This document shows, piece by piece, positions 7,824 through 16,618 of a DNA stretch of 64,000 nt (position 1 is its first letter; each line of letters starts with the position of its first letter). The notes below the pieces were generated by a model. The model did not search any database. It was not told where the DNA came from and worked only from the letters and a program-made list of their open reading frames with translations. Source of the DNA: CAKUFA01 sp963646285 (GTDB lineage: Bacteria > Bacillota > Clostridia > Christensenellales > Aristaeellaceae); the NCBI GenBank assembly GCA_963646285.1, contig CAVIWF010000006.1, positions 1 to 64,000 on the forward strand, in the 5' to 3' direction. The position numbers were made by a program, and so were the translations under genes.

Positions 7824-8585
7824 ATGCTGGAGGTACGGAACATTCGCAAATCCTTCGGGGATTTGCCGGTGCTCAAGGATGTAAGCCTCAAGGTAGACAA
7901 GGGGGACGTCATTGCCATTCTGGGCCCCAGCGGTTCAGGAAAGACAACCCTCCTGCGCTGCCTGAACTTTCTGGAACAGGCGGACGGCGGGGAAATGGTC
8001 TTCGATGGAGAAACCTTCTCCTTCGGAAAGGTCAGCAAGAAGGACATTCATCGGCTGCGGAAGAAGACCGCCTTCGTGTTCCAGAACTACAACCTGTTTG
8101 CCAACAAAACAGCCCTGCAAAACGTAACGGAAGGGCTGATCGTTGCCCGGAAAATGCCCCGGGATAAGGCTGAAAAGCTGGGTATGGACATGCTGGACAA
8201 GGTTGGCCTGGCAGACTGGAGCAAGCATTATCCCAATCAGCTGTCCGGCGGTCAGCAGCAGCGTGTGGCCATTGCCCGTGCGCTGGCTACCCAGCCGGAA
8301 ATCATCTACTTTGACGAACCCACCTCTGCCCTGGATCCGGAATTAACAGGCGAGGTGCTTTCGGTGATGCGTGACCTTGCACAGGAAGGCATGACCATGC
8401 TGGTGGTAACCCACGAGATGGGCTTCGCCCGGAACGTATCCCAACGGGTGGTGTTCATGGAAAACGGGGTGGTGGTGGAAACAGCCCCCGCCCACGATTT
8501 CTTCGATCACCCCCAGCAGGAGCGTACCCGTGCCTTCCTACGTATGCTGGATCACCAAGAAATCAAGGAGGAAACAAACCAATGA
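7824..8585 (+). CDS. Amino acid ABC transporter, ATP-binding protein (GlnQ/HisP family)
   Basis: 253-residue ATPase that powers the importer. Walker A GPSGSGKTT is at residues 34-42, then the Q-loop FQNYNLFANKTALQNV, signature LSGGQQQR (about 140), Walker B IIYFDEPTSALDPE and the H-loop VTHEM. The start MLEVRN is supported by AAGGAG 8 nt upstream. The stop overlaps the start of the binding protein by 4 nt. The sequence is of the polar amino acid (PAAT) class; substrate not predictable beyond that. Confidence 0.96.
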   Translation: MLEVRNIRKSFGDLPVLKDVSLKVDKGDVIAILGPSGSGKTTLLRCLNFLEQADGGEMVFDGETFSFGKVSKKDIHRLRKKTAFVFQNYNLFANKTALQNVTEGLIVARKMPRDKAEKLGMDMLDKVGLADWSKHYPNQLSGGQQQRVAIARALATQPEIIYFDEPTSALDPELTGEVLSVMRDLAQEGMTMLVVTHEMGFARNVSQRVVFMENGVVVETAPAHDFFDHPQQERTRAFLRMLDHQEIKEETNQ

Positions 8586-9367
8586 AGAAACTGCTTTGCC
8601 TGACCATGGCACTGTTCCTCGCACTGGCTGCACTGCCTGCCTTTGCCGAGGAGGGAGACCTGCTGAGCCGCATTCAGCAGAAGGGGGAAATCGTTATCGC
8701 CACCGAAGGCGCATGGGCTCCCTGGACCTATCACGACGAAAATGATACCTTGGTAGGCTTTGACGTAGAAGTGGCGCAGGCCATTGCCGCCAAGCTGGGC
8801 GTTACGGCTACCTTTGTGGAAACCGAATGGGACGGCATCTTCGCCGGATTGGACGCACAGCGTTATGACATTGCCGCCAACGGTGTGGAAATCACCGATG
8901 AGCGGAGCGAAAAGTACGACTTTTCCACTCCCTATGGATACATCCGCACAGCGTTGGTGGTGCGTGGGGACAACGACACCATCACTTCCTTTGAAGACCT
9001 GAACGGCAAGAAAACCGCCAACTCCATTGCCAGCACCTACATGATTCTGGCTGAGAGCTACGGTGCCACCGCCGTAGGCGTGGATACCCTGGATCAGACC
9101 ATTCAAATGGTGCTGTCCGGCCGGGCGGATGCGACCCTGAATGCCGAAGTATCCGTATACGACTACCTGAGCGTCCATCCTGATGCCAACATCAAAATCG
9201 TTGCCCTGACCGAGGAAGCATCTCAGGTTGCGCTGCCTGTGCGCAAGGGTGAGGATTCCGCTACCCTGCTGGCAGCCATTAACCAGGCCATTGAAGAGCT
9301 GGCCAATGAAGGGGAACTGACCCGCATTTCCGAAAAGTATTTCGGCAAGGACATTACGCAGAAGTAA
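8582..9367 (+). CDS. Amino acid ABC transporter, solute-binding protein (SBP_bac_3)
   Basis: 261 residues. The signal peptide is MKKLLCLTMALFLALAALPAFA, with cleavage likely after AFA. The type 3 binding-protein fold follows, with GEIVIATEGAWAPWTYHDE, VGFDVEVAQAIAAKLG (about 57-72) and DGIFAGLDAQRYDIAANGVEIT. There is no lipobox cysteine at the cleavage site, which is odd for a Gram-positive binding protein, normally a lipoprotein. Last gene of the operon; a strong terminator follows. Substrate unknown. Confidence 0.94.
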   Translation: MKKLLCLTMALFLALAALPAFAEEGDLLSRIQQKGEIVIATEGAWAPWTYHDENDTLVGFDVEVAQAIAAKLGVTATFVETEWDGIFAGLDAQRYDIAANGVEITDERSEKYDFSTPYGYIRTALVVRGDNDTITSFEDLNGKKTANSIASTYMILAESYGATAVGVDTLDQTIQMVLSGRADATLNAEVSVYDYLSVHPDANIKIVALTEEASQVALPVRKGEDSATLLAAINQAIEELANEGELTRISEKYFGKDITQK

Positions 9368-9389
9368 TTAAGGCATTAAGCGCTGTCTA

Positions 9390-9418
9390 GACAGCCTCCG
9401 CAGGAGGCTGTCCTTTTT
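9390..9418 (+). terminator. Terminator of the amino acid ABC operon
   Basis: Perfect 10-bp stem (GACAGCCTCC/GGAGGCTGTC) with a 3-nt loop, then CTTTTT. Confidence 0.92.
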
Positions 9419-9504
9419 GCATATTTTGGAACAGCACCCTACGCTTACATTTCATTGGTTTTGTGCATGGCACATCATTTACAAAGCAAAGGAGTGTTGG
9501 TTCC

Positions 9505-10158
9505 ATGAAAGATTCTCTGACTAAGGCTTGGGCAGCGGTAAAGTCTGTGTTCCGCAAGCTTTTTACACTTGTCCGTGGCTATCAAAAAACGACCGCCTAC
9601 GTGGTTGTGGCTGCCGTGCTGGTTGTGATCGGTCTTCAGGTCTACGGTACGTTTTTCCAGCATCAGGGCATTTCCTCCAAGGTCATTGAACAGCGGATGC
9701 AGGACATTGGTGAATTGGCCACTCAGGAAGCCTATGTAACCATCGTCAACAAAGATGCATCGAAGGCGCAGCTGTTCGGCATTGAAGTTCCGCTGACGGA
9801 CTCCAAGTATATTTTCAGCTATGATGTGACCATCAAGGCAGGGCTGAATTTCGCTGACGTTTCCATGACCGTGGATGAAAGCCACAAAATCGTTACGGTA
9901 TCCCTTCCCCAAGCGGCCATTCTGGAAACATCCCTTGATCTGGATTCTCTGGAAGTGTACGATGAATCCAACAACATCTTTAACCCGCTGACCGTCTCCC
10001 GCATGAACGCCAACCAGCAGCTGATGACCGAGCAGGGCAAAGAAAGGGCTCTGTCCATGGGCATTCTGGAAGCAGCCCAAAGCAATGCCGAAGTGCTGAT
10101 GACCAGCCTGCTCACCTCCGCTTACCCTTCTCCGGAATGGATCATTCGTTTCAACTAA
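9505..10158 (+). CDS. DUF4230-like single-pass membrane protein
   Basis: 217 residues. A basic N-terminal cytoplasmic stretch precedes one membrane helix (about residues 29-47, TAYVVVAAVLVVIGLQVYG) and an extracytoplasmic domain. The domain has the DUF4230 pattern: an initial helix with IGELATQEAYVTIV, a middle FSYDVTIKAGLNFADVSM (about 104-121) and a final helix before SPEWIIRFN. Function of the family is unknown. AAAGGAG is 10 nt upstream of the ATG. It is followed closely by a small basic membrane protein gene and they share a terminator. Confidence 0.82.
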   Translation: MKDSLTKAWAAVKSVFRKLFTLVRGYQKTTAYVVVAAVLVVIGLQVYGTFFQHQGISSKVIEQRMQDIGELATQEAYVTIVNKDASKAQLFGIEVPLTDSKYIFSYDVTIKAGLNFADVSMTVDESHKIVTVSLPQAAILETSLDLDSLEVYDESNNIFNPLTVSRMNANQQLMTEQGKERALSMGILEAAQSNAEVLMTSLLTSAYPSPEWIIRFN

Positions 10159-10173
10159 AGGAGGCTGGTCTTC

Positions 10174-10353
10174 ATGCCTGTTAAGAAAACAGCAGCAAAG
10201 CGAAAAACGCCATCGAAAAGAAGAAACAAAGGAAGAAGCAAACGAAGGAAGATTGCTCCTTGGCGGAAAGTGCTTCGCATACTGCTAATCAGCATCGTCT
10301 CTTTCATTGTGCTCATTTACCTGTTGGTTTTCCTGAAAGCCCGCTTCTTGTAA
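10174..10353 (+). CDS. Small (59-aa) basic single-helix membrane protein
   Basis: A short gene with a good ribosome binding site (AAAGGAGG at 10157-10164). The first half is extremely basic (MPVKKTAAKRKTPSKRRNKG and on to residue 27); the second half is one hydrophobic helix (about 34-54, including LLISIVSFIVLIYLLVFL). The layout suggests a positively charged cytoplasmic tail, perhaps binding nucleic acid or lipid head groups, anchored by a C-terminal helix. I recognise no family. It lies 15 nt after the DUF4230-like gene and just before a strong terminator, so it is probably translated from the same mRNA. Confidence 0.7.
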   Translation: MPVKKTAAKRKTPSKRRNKGRSKRRKIAPWRKVLRILLISIVSFIVLIYLLVFLKARFL

Positions 10354-10379
10354 TGTCCCTTCCATCCAAAATCGATAAA

Positions 10380-10427
10380 CTGCCCCGGGATTCCAACCAG
10401 ATTGGCGGAATCCCGGGGCAGTTCTTT
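10380..10427. terminator. Bidirectional terminator
   Basis: Perfect 15-bp inverted repeat (CTGCCCCGGGATTCC, 10380-10394 with 10407-10421), T-rich on the plus side (TTCTTT) and on the minus side (TTTATCG). It ends the DUF4230-like unit and the pyrimidine operon. Confidence 0.88.
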
Positions 10428-10458
10428 ATACGAGGAGACGGACGAAGGATTCAGATTT

Positions 10459-10938
10459 TTACTCTTCCCAATACACCATGGTAAAAGTTTCCACCACCAT
10501 GGGCATGTCCACGGAAAAAGGCTGTCCGTGCACGGCACACCAGTGCTTGATGGTCTCCCGGGTACGGTTTCGCCATGCGTTCATGCTTTCCGCACGGCCT
10601 TCCGCCAGGGCGAAATCCTCCCGCATGTCCCGGAAAGTGGTCAGGAACGCTCCGCCTGTGCGGATCACACAGCGCTCCTGACCCTGGCTGTCCATGAGCA
10701 CATGGTATTCCTCTGCATGGGGGAACTCCTTGCCTTCCGGCCAGTCCGTCAAAAGGGTAATGATGGCCGTCCGCCGCTTGGTCAAAATCTCATCCAGCAG
10801 GCGATCGTTTTCCTCCGGGGAGTCAGACAGCAAGCCTACGCTTGTGCAGGTGAGCACTTCATCCCTCCTGCGGCCTCTCCTTCGGCTGGGTGTAGACGTG
10901 TAGTAAGTGACAAAACGATCCCAGAAGGTTTCGTTCAT
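10459..10938 (-). CDS. ASCH domain-containing protein
   Basis: 159 residues of the ASCH superfamily (YhfF-like), a PUA-related fold thought to bind RNA or modified nucleosides. Visible family features are DSPEENDRLLDEILTKRRTA, SLL-like IITLLTDW, the strand HVLMDSQGQERCVIRT and REDFALAEG with an aromatic-rich tail (NRTRETIKHW). The ATG overlaps the pyrI stop by 4 nt, so translation is coupled and it belongs to the pyrimidine operon. ASCH proteins include some that hydrolyse N4-acetylcytidine, so a pyrimidine salvage role is conceivable, but that is inference from position only. Confidence 0.82.
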   Translation of the reverse strand: MNETFWDRFVTYYTSTPSRRRGRRRDEVLTCTSVGLLSDSPEENDRLLDEILTKRRTAIITLLTDWPEGKEFPHAEEYHVLMDSQGQERCVIRTGGAFLTTFRDMREDFALAEGRAESMNAWRNRTRETIKHWCAVHGQPFSVDMPMVVETFTMVYWEE

Positions 10939-11354
10939 CGCCGGCACTCCGCATCGCAGTACATGCAGCGATACACGCCCCGCTTGGCATCCGTCAGGCG
11001 GAATACCTGATCCAAGGCAGGTTCGGCAGTGGTGATGCACCGGGGATTGCGGCAGTGCACCACGTTCACCAGCTTTTCAGGCAGTGCCAGATGCTTCTTT
11101 TCCACCACCCGGCCATCTTCAATGATGTTCACCGTAATGCCGGGATCCAGATAGCCCAACACGTCCAGATCCACCTGAATGTCATCGTCAATTTTGATAA
11201 TGTCCTTCTTGCCCATGGCATCGCTTTTCACGTTGCGGATCAGCGCCACAGAGCAATCCAGTGCATCCAGATGCAGGTCATGATAGATTTCCATGCTTCG
11301 GCCTGCCTGGATATGATCCAGCACAATGCCACGCTTAATGCCGTCAATGTTCAT
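10935..11354 (-). CDS. pyrI: Aspartate carbamoyltransferase regulatory chain
   Basis: 139 residues. PyrI binds nucleotide effectors and holds PyrB catalytic trimers together. The allosteric domain starts MNIDGIKRGIVLDHIQAGR; the zinc domain has CRNPRC (about 102-107) and CMYCDAEC near the C-terminus, giving the four cysteine ligands. The ATG overlaps pyrB by 4 nt. Because a regulatory chain is present, aspartate carbamoyltransferase should be feedback controlled by nucleotides, as in E. coli and unlike B. subtilis. Confidence 0.95.
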   Translation of the reverse strand: MNIDGIKRGIVLDHIQAGRSMEIYHDLHLDALDCSVALIRNVKSDAMGKKDIIKIDDDIQVDLDVLGYLDPGITVNIIEDGRVVEKKHLALPEKLVNVVHCRNPRCITTAEPALDQVFRLTDAKRGVYRCMYCDAECRR

Positions 11355-12265
11355 TGCATATCCTCCAGCAGTGTCTTGATCAATGCCATACGCACAAAGC
11401 GGCCGTTACGGGTTTGCTTGAAGTAAACCGCTCTCGGGTCTGCATCCACCCGGGTAGAAATTTCATTCACCCTGGGCAGGGGATGCATAATCCGCAGATC
11501 AGCCTTGGCGGTGCGCAACTTTTCCGGGTCGAGAATGTAGGTATCCTTCAGGCGAACGTAATCCGCTTCATTGAAGAACCGCTCCTTCTGCACACGGGTC
11601 ATGTACAGAATGTCCAGCTCCGGCATAGCTTCTTCCAGACTTTCCATTTCACGATAGGGAATCCCCTGATCCTGCAATGCCTGAAGCACATAATCCGGCG
11701 TGCGCAGCTCAGGCGGCGAAATCAGCACAAAGTTCACACCGGCATAGCGGCTCATGGCACCAATAAGGGAATGCACCGTGCGGCCAAACTTCAAGTCCCC
11801 GCATAGGCCAATGGTCAGGTGATCCAGTCTGCCCTTTTCCCGGCGAATGGTCATCAGATCCGTCAGGGTCTGGGTGGGATGGTTATGTCCCCCATCACCG
11901 GCGTTGATAATGGGCACATCGCTGCACAGCTTGGCCGCCATGGGTGCGCCTTCCTTGGGGTGCCGCATGGCGATAATATCGCAGTAGCCGCTGACCACCC
12001 GAATGGTATCCGTCAAGGTTTCTCCCTTGGTGGTGGAGGAAGAATCTGCACCGGCAAAGCCCAGCACGCTGCCTCCAAGGCTCAGCATGGCCGATTCAAA
12101 GCTCAGTCTGGTTCGGGTACTGGGCTCAAAGAACAGGGTCGCCAGAATTTTTCCCTGCATGGCTGTACGCCACCGGGCTGGATCGGCGATCATTTCATCT
12201 GCCAGATCCAGCACCCGGGTTACTTCTTCCACAGAAAAATCCGTGATGTCGATTAAGCTTCGCAT
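11351..12265 (-). CDS. pyrB: Aspartate carbamoyltransferase catalytic chain
   Basis: 304 residues. Condenses carbamoyl phosphate and aspartate to N-carbamoylaspartate, the first committed pyrimidine step; cytoplasmic. The carbamoyl phosphate loop FEPSTRTRLSFESAM (about 47-61) is intact, followed by HPTQTLTDLMTI (about 127-138), and MHPLPRVNEI in the aspartate-binding domain. Cotranscribed with pyrI, which overlaps its end, and 18 nt downstream of pyrE. Confidence 0.97.
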   Translation of the reverse strand: MRSLIDITDFSVEEVTRVLDLADEMIADPARWRTAMQGKILATLFFEPSTRTRLSFESAMLSLGGSVLGFAGADSSSTTKGETLTDTIRVVSGYCDIIAMRHPKEGAPMAAKLCSDVPIINAGDGGHNHPTQTLTDLMTIRREKGRLDHLTIGLCGDLKFGRTVHSLIGAMSRYAGVNFVLISPPELRTPDYVLQALQDQGIPYREMESLEEAMPELDILYMTRVQKERFFNEADYVRLKDTYILDPEKLRTAKADLRIMHPLPRVNEISTRVDADPRAVYFKQTRNGRFVRMALIKTLLEDMQ

Positions 12266-12283
12266 ACCCTCATCCTTTCCGCA

Positions 12284-12925
12284 TCAGTCCTGAGGCTTGT
12301 TCATCCAGCTTTCATCGGAAGGATTGGCACGGAACTTCATCAGCCGCTCCACATCTTCTTCCTTGATGTAGCCTTCCTTGGCAGCCACTTCGCACAGCAC
12401 GTCAAAGTTGCTCAGGCTGTGGTTTTCCACCTTGGCTTCCGCCAGGCGATCCAGTCCCTTCTGCATGCCATAGGTGAAGATGGAGGCAACGCCCAGCACC
12501 TCAGCCCCGGCATCCCGCAGCACCTGCACCACTTCCAGCACGCTGCCGCCGGTGGAAATCAGGTCTTCCACCACAACCACCTTCTGGCCTTTCTCCAGCT
12601 TGCCTTCAATCTGGTTGCCCCGGCCATGATCCTTGGCACCGCCACGAACATAGCCCATGGGCAAGCCCATCAGGTGCGCCGTAATGGCTGCATGGGCAAT
12701 ACCGGCGGTAGAGGTGCCCATCAGCACTTCCACATCGGGATAGAACTTTTCAATGGTTTCCTTCAGGCCTTCCTCCACGTCCGTACGCACCTTGGGGGCA
12801 GACAGGGTAAGCCGGTTGTCGCAGTAAATGGGGCTCTTAATGCCGCTGGCCCAGGTAAAGGGTTCATCCGGCCGGAGGAATACGGCACCAATCTTCAGCA
12901 AATCCTTCGCAATCTTCTTTTTCAT
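12284..12925 (-). CDS. pyrE: Orotate phosphoribosyltransferase
   Basis: 213 residues. Transfers phosphoribosyl from PRPP to orotate to make orotidine 5'-monophosphate. The PRPP-binding motif VVVVEDLISTGGS is at about residues 115-127, with the mobile loop RGGAKDHGRGNQIEG shortly before it. It starts MKKKIAKDLLKIGAVFLRPDEPFTWASG-like, as in clostridial PyrE. Fifth gene of the pyr operon. Confidence 0.96.
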   Translation of the reverse strand: MKKKIAKDLLKIGAVFLRPDEPFTWASGIKSPIYCDNRLTLSAPKVRTDVEEGLKETIEKFYPDVEVLMGTSTAGIAHAAITAHLMGLPMGYVRGGAKDHGRGNQIEGKLEKGQKVVVVEDLISTGGSVLEVVQVLRDAGAEVLGVASIFTYGMQKGLDRLAEAKVENHSLSNFDVLCEVAAKEGYIKEEDVERLMKFRANPSDESWMNKPQD

Positions 12926-12973
12926 CGTTCGATCGTCCTTTCTTCATCTACGTTTTCGTTCACAGGTAATCTG

Positions 12974-13672
12974 TTACTCGCCCAGGAATTCTCTGACGCA
13001 CCGTTCATAGGCTGCTACCGGATCCTGGGCTGCCGTAATGGGACGGCCTACCACAATGTAGTCGCTGGCTGCCCGTGCCTTTTCCGGGGTCATGATGCGC
13101 ACCTGATCCCCCACGTCCCCATCCGCAAAGCGAATGCCCGGAGTCACGGTGAGGAAATCCTTGCCGCAGGCTTCCTTCACCAGTGCGGCTTCCAAGGGAG
13201 AGCATACCACGCCGGGCAGTCCTGCTGCTTTGGCGTTCAGGGCGTAGTGCTTCACCGTCTCTTCCATGGTGGCGTTGATGAGCAGTTCCTTCTGCATCCG
13301 CTCTTCCCCGGTGGAGGTCAGCTGCGTAACCGCCAGCAGAACAGCACAGGTGCCGTCCGGCCGGGTCAGACCTTCCTTAGCAGCTTCCATCATGGCGATG
13401 GTACCGGCAGCATGGAGGTTGGTCATGTCCACATCCAGCTTGGAAAGCACATGCATGGCTTTCTTCACCGTGTTGGGAATGTCGTGCAGTTTCAGATCCA
13501 GAAAGATCTTATGCCCACGAGCCTTAATCTCCCGAACAACATCCGGTCCTTCTGCATAGTACAGCTCCATGCCGATTTTCACATAGGGCTTCCGGCCGTG
13601 GAATTGATCCAGAAAGGCCAGGGTCTTCTCCTTGTTTTCAAAATCCAGTGCAATGATAACATCCTTTGCCAT
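12974..13672 (-). CDS. pyrF: Orotidine 5'-phosphate decarboxylase
   Basis: 232 residues. Decarboxylates OMP to UMP, the last step of the pathway. The active-site stretch FLDLKLHDIPNTV (about 55-67) carries the D-K-x-x-D residues; VTPGIRFADGDVGDQVR and IVVGRPI near the C-terminus bind the phosphate. Preceded by AAGGAGG after a 14-nt gap from pyrD. Confidence 0.96.
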   Translation of the reverse strand: MAKDVIIALDFENKEKTLAFLDQFHGRKPYVKIGMELYYAEGPDVVREIKARGHKIFLDLKLHDIPNTVKKAMHVLSKLDVDMTNLHAAGTIAMMEAAKEGLTRPDGTCAVLLAVTQLTSTGEERMQKELLINATMEETVKHYALNAKAAGLPGVVCSPLEAALVKEACGKDFLTVTPGIRFADGDVGDQVRIMTPEKARAASDYIVVGRPITAAQDPVAAYERCVREFLGE

Positions 13673-13686
13673 ATCAGGTTCCTCCT

Positions 13687-14598
13687 TTATCCTACACGGG
13701 TAATATCCGTCAGTCGCTCAATGCCCAGCTTTTCCATTTCCAGCGGCAGATTTTCGATGATGGTCTTGCATGCGCAGGGGTCTACCAGATTGGCTGCGCC
13801 CACTTCCACTGCCTTGGCACCAGCCATCATCATTTCCAGCACGTCCCGTGCCGAGGAAATGCCGCCCATGCCGATGACCGGAATGTTCACCTCCCCGGTT
13901 ACCTGATACACCATCCGCAGTGCCACCGGGAAAATACCCGGGCCCGAGTAGCCGCCCATCACGTTGGCCAGTACCGGCTTTCTCCGCTTCAGGTCGATGC
14001 GCATGCCCAGCAGAGTGTTGATCAGGCTCAGTCCATCTGCGCCCGCATCTTCGCAGGCCTTGGCAATGGATACAATGTCCGTCACATTGGGGCTCAGCTT
14101 CATGTATACCGGCTTGGTAGCCACCTTTTTCACCGCCCGGGTGATTTCCGCCGCCGCCTCCGGGCTGGTGCCGAAGGCCATGCCGCCGTGGCGCACGTTG
14201 GGGCAGGAAATATTGATTTCCAGCAGCGCCACCTGTTCCTCCTGAGTAAGCTTCTCCACGGCGGTTACATAATCCTCCACGGAAAAGCCGCTGATGTTGG
14301 CCATGATGGGCTGATGGAACACTTCCCGCAGCTTGGGCAGTTCCTCCGCAATCACATGATCCACCCCAGGGTTTTGCAGACCCACGCTGTTCAGCATACC
14401 GGCAGGGCATTCCGCAATGCGGGGCGTCGGGTTGCCGAAGCGTGCCTCCCGGGTTGTTCCCTTAAAGGAAAGGCTGCCCAGCATGTTAATATCGTAATAG
14501 GGGCGAAATTCCTGCCCAAAGCCGAAGGTTCCGCTGGCGGGAATGACCGGGTTCTGCAGCTTGACGCCAGAAAGGGTAACTTGCAAATCCTTCACCAT
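13687..14598 (-). CDS. pyrD: Dihydroorotate dehydrogenase, class 1B catalytic subunit
   Basis: 303 residues. Oxidises dihydroorotate to orotate using FMN, passing electrons to PyrK and NAD+. The active-site cysteine is in NISCPNVRHGG (about 125-135), as in class 1 enzymes; NSVGLQNPG and GMGGIS flavin loops are present. The start MVKDLQVTLSG is preferred because GGAGGAG lies just upstream inside the pyrK end; the coding regions overlap by 7 nt, fitting a 1:1 complex with PyrK. Confidence 0.95.
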   Translation of the reverse strand: MVKDLQVTLSGVKLQNPVIPASGTFGFGQEFRPYYDINMLGSLSFKGTTREARFGNPTPRIAECPAGMLNSVGLQNPGVDHVIAEELPKLREVFHQPIMANISGFSVEDYVTAVEKLTQEEQVALLEINISCPNVRHGGMAFGTSPEAAAEITRAVKKVATKPVYMKLSPNVTDIVSIAKACEDAGADGLSLINTLLGMRIDLKRRKPVLANVMGGYSGPGIFPVALRMVYQVTGEVNIPVIGMGGISSARDVLEMMMAGAKAVEVGAANLVDPCACKTIIENLPLEMEKLGIERLTDITRVG

Positions 14599-15314
14599 AG
14601 AATCTCCTCCCTGCACAGTACCGGGCCATCCTTGCAGATACGCTTTGTACCGTACTTGGTTTTGCAGCTGCAGCCCATGCAGGCACCGAAGCCGCAACCC
14701 ATGCGCTCTTCAAAGCTGAATTGACCGGGCACATCCGCAAATTGGTACACCGCCTTCAGCATAGGTTCCGGCCCGCAGGCGCACACGCTGTCGAAGGCAA
14801 TGCCTTCCATGGCACGGGTCACAAGTCCCTGTACCCCAGCACTGCCATCCATGGTGGCAATGTGCACAGGCACGCCCATGTGTTCCAAGTCTTCCTTCAG
14901 GAAAATCTCTTCTGCCGTACCAAAGCCTACGGCAACCTGGGGCTTCTTGCCTGCCTGCTGCAAGGCTGCCGCCAGCCCCACCAAGGGAGGCAGACCCACG
15001 CCGCCGCCCACCAGCAAGGGGGAGGCACCGCAAGCTTCCACATCAAAGCCATTGCCCAGCCCGGTCAGTACATCCAGCGTTGTGCCGGGCTGCATGCCGG
15101 TCATGGCTTCCGTTCCCTGGCCTACCACCTTGTAGACAAGGCGGAGATGGGTTGCATCCCATTGGCAGACGGAAATCGGCCGCCGCAGATAAAACCCGGG
15201 CAGCTGAAGCTGCACAAACTGCCCCGGGCGTGTAATGCCGCTGGCTTCCCCCGTCAGGGTCATGCTCCACACCCATGGAGTCAGGGCGTGATTCTCTTCA
15301 ATGGTAAACTGCAT
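14592..15314 (-). CDS. pyrK: Dihydroorotate dehydrogenase electron transfer subunit
   Basis: 240 residues. FAD and [2Fe-2S] partner of class 1B PyrD, transferring electrons to NAD+. The FAD motif LRRPISVCQWD is near residue 50, the pyridine-nucleotide domain has LVGGGVGLPPLVGLA, and the iron-sulfur motif CGFGACMGCSCKT (about 204-216) with a later cysteine in RICKDGPV supplies the four ligands. Starts within the pyrC stop (TGATG). Confidence 0.96.
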   Translation of the reverse strand: MQFTIEENHALTPWVWSMTLTGEASGITRPGQFVQLQLPGFYLRRPISVCQWDATHLRLVYKVVGQGTEAMTGMQPGTTLDVLTGLGNGFDVEACGASPLLVGGGVGLPPLVGLAAALQQAGKKPQVAVGFGTAEEIFLKEDLEHMGVPVHIATMDGSAGVQGLVTRAMEGIAFDSVCACGPEPMLKAVYQFADVPGQFSFEERMGCGFGACMGCSCKTKYGTKRICKDGPVLCREEILW

Positions 15315-16588
15315 CAGCCTTCACCTCCATATACCAGCGTATCCCCCAGCATGGTAAACCGGCAGGCTGCATGAACCTCCCAGCCTGCAAAGGGCGTCGC
15401 CTTGCCCATGGACAGGAATTTTGCCGGATCAATTTTCTCCACCGTATGCAGATCATAGGCGGTAATTTCCGCCCGTTGACCTTCTTCCATGCCCCCATCC
15501 AGCCGGAACCGCTTCCGAGGGGCTTCGGTCATCATGGCAACAAGCCGATCCAGGGGCATTTTTCCCGTTTCCACCAGATAGGTGTACAGCAGGGGGAAAG
15601 CCGTTTCAATCCCCACCACGCCCATGGCGGAGTTGCGCAGGCCTTTGCTCTTTTCCTCCATGCTGTGAGGGGCGTGATCCGTGGCGATCATGTCAATGGT
15701 GCCGTCCAGTGCACCCTCCAGCAAAGCTTCCTGATCTGCTTTGTCCCGCAGGGGCGGATTCATTTTGAACCGGCCTTCATCCTGCAAATCGTCCTGACAC
15801 ATCAGCAGATAATGGGGACCTGTTTCGCAGGTCACGTTCACATGCCGACGCTTGGCTTCCCGAATCAGCTGAACCGATTCCTTGCAGCTTACGTGGCACA
15901 CATGATAGGGGCACCCGGTTTCCTCTGCCAGGCGAAGATCCCGCTCAATAGGCTTCCATTCACTTTCGGACGGGATCCCCGGAATACCATGGGCAGCAGC
16001 ATACGCCCCGGCATGAATGGCACCGCCGGCAGGAATCAGGCTCATATCCTCGCAGTGGGCAGCAATCAGGCTGCGGGCATCCCGGCACTTGACCATGGCT
16101 TCCCGCATGGTATCCTTATCCCGCACGCCACGGCCATCGTCCGAGAAGCCAGCCACGTGCCCTGCCATGGCCGCCATATCAGTCACCTGTCCAACGCCCT
16201 TCTGGCCCATGGTAATGCAGCCGTAGGGCAGTACTCGAATGACGGCATCCCGGCGAATGATGGCTTCCTCTTCTGCCAGATGCTCGGGGGTATCCGGCGG
16301 TGGATTCAGGTTCGGCATGGCGCACACCACCGTGTAGCCGCCGCGGGCAGCCGCCTTCGTGCCTGTTGCAATGGTCTCCTTATAAGAAAATCCCGGCTCA
16401 CGCAGGTGAACATGCACATCTGCAAAGCCAGGAAAAAGAACAAGTCCTTTGCAATTCAAAACACGATCCGCATTTTCTCGGGGAAAATCATTTTTCGGAA
16501 CAGAAACACGACCGTCCTGGATGATGAGATCCATGGGTGTCAGCTGACCCCGGCGCCACACCAAGCCGTTTTGAAGAAGTGTTCTCAC
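15314..16588 (-). CDS. pyrC: Dihydroorotase
   Basis: 424 residues. Zinc amidohydrolase that cyclises carbamoylaspartate to dihydroorotate. Metal ligands are visible in FADVHVHLREPGF (about 53-65), in the two downstream His motifs HCEDMS and CHVSCKES, and in MIATDHAPHS (about 300-309). I place the start at a GTG (VRTLLQNGLVWRRG) because GGGAGGGG sits 8 nt upstream; the open frame continues to the -10 region. First gene of the pyrimidine operon. Confidence 0.94.
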   Translation of the reverse strand: MRTLLQNGLVWRRGQLTPMDLIIQDGRVSVPKNDFPRENADRVLNCKGLVLFPGFADVHVHLREPGFSYKETIATGTKAAARGGYTVVCAMPNLNPPPDTPEHLAEEEAIIRRDAVIRVLPYGCITMGQKGVGQVTDMAAMAGHVAGFSDDGRGVRDKDTMREAMVKCRDARSLIAAHCEDMSLIPAGGAIHAGAYAAAHGIPGIPSESEWKPIERDLRLAEETGCPYHVCHVSCKESVQLIREAKRRHVNVTCETGPHYLLMCQDDLQDEGRFKMNPPLRDKADQEALLEGALDGTIDMIATDHAPHSMEEKSKGLRNSAMGVVGIETAFPLLYTYLVETGKMPLDRLVAMMTEAPRKRFRLDGGMEEGQRAEITAYDLHTVEKIDPAKFLSMGKATPFAGWEVHAACRFTMLGDTLVYGGEG

Positions 16589-16618
16589 GCCTGTCCCCTC
16601 CCTTGTGTTATCCTGCCC

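Noticed and set aside
16589..16618. PyrR-type attenuator before pyrC
   Set aside because: Only about 25 nt of leader exist between promoter and start codon; no hairpins fit.
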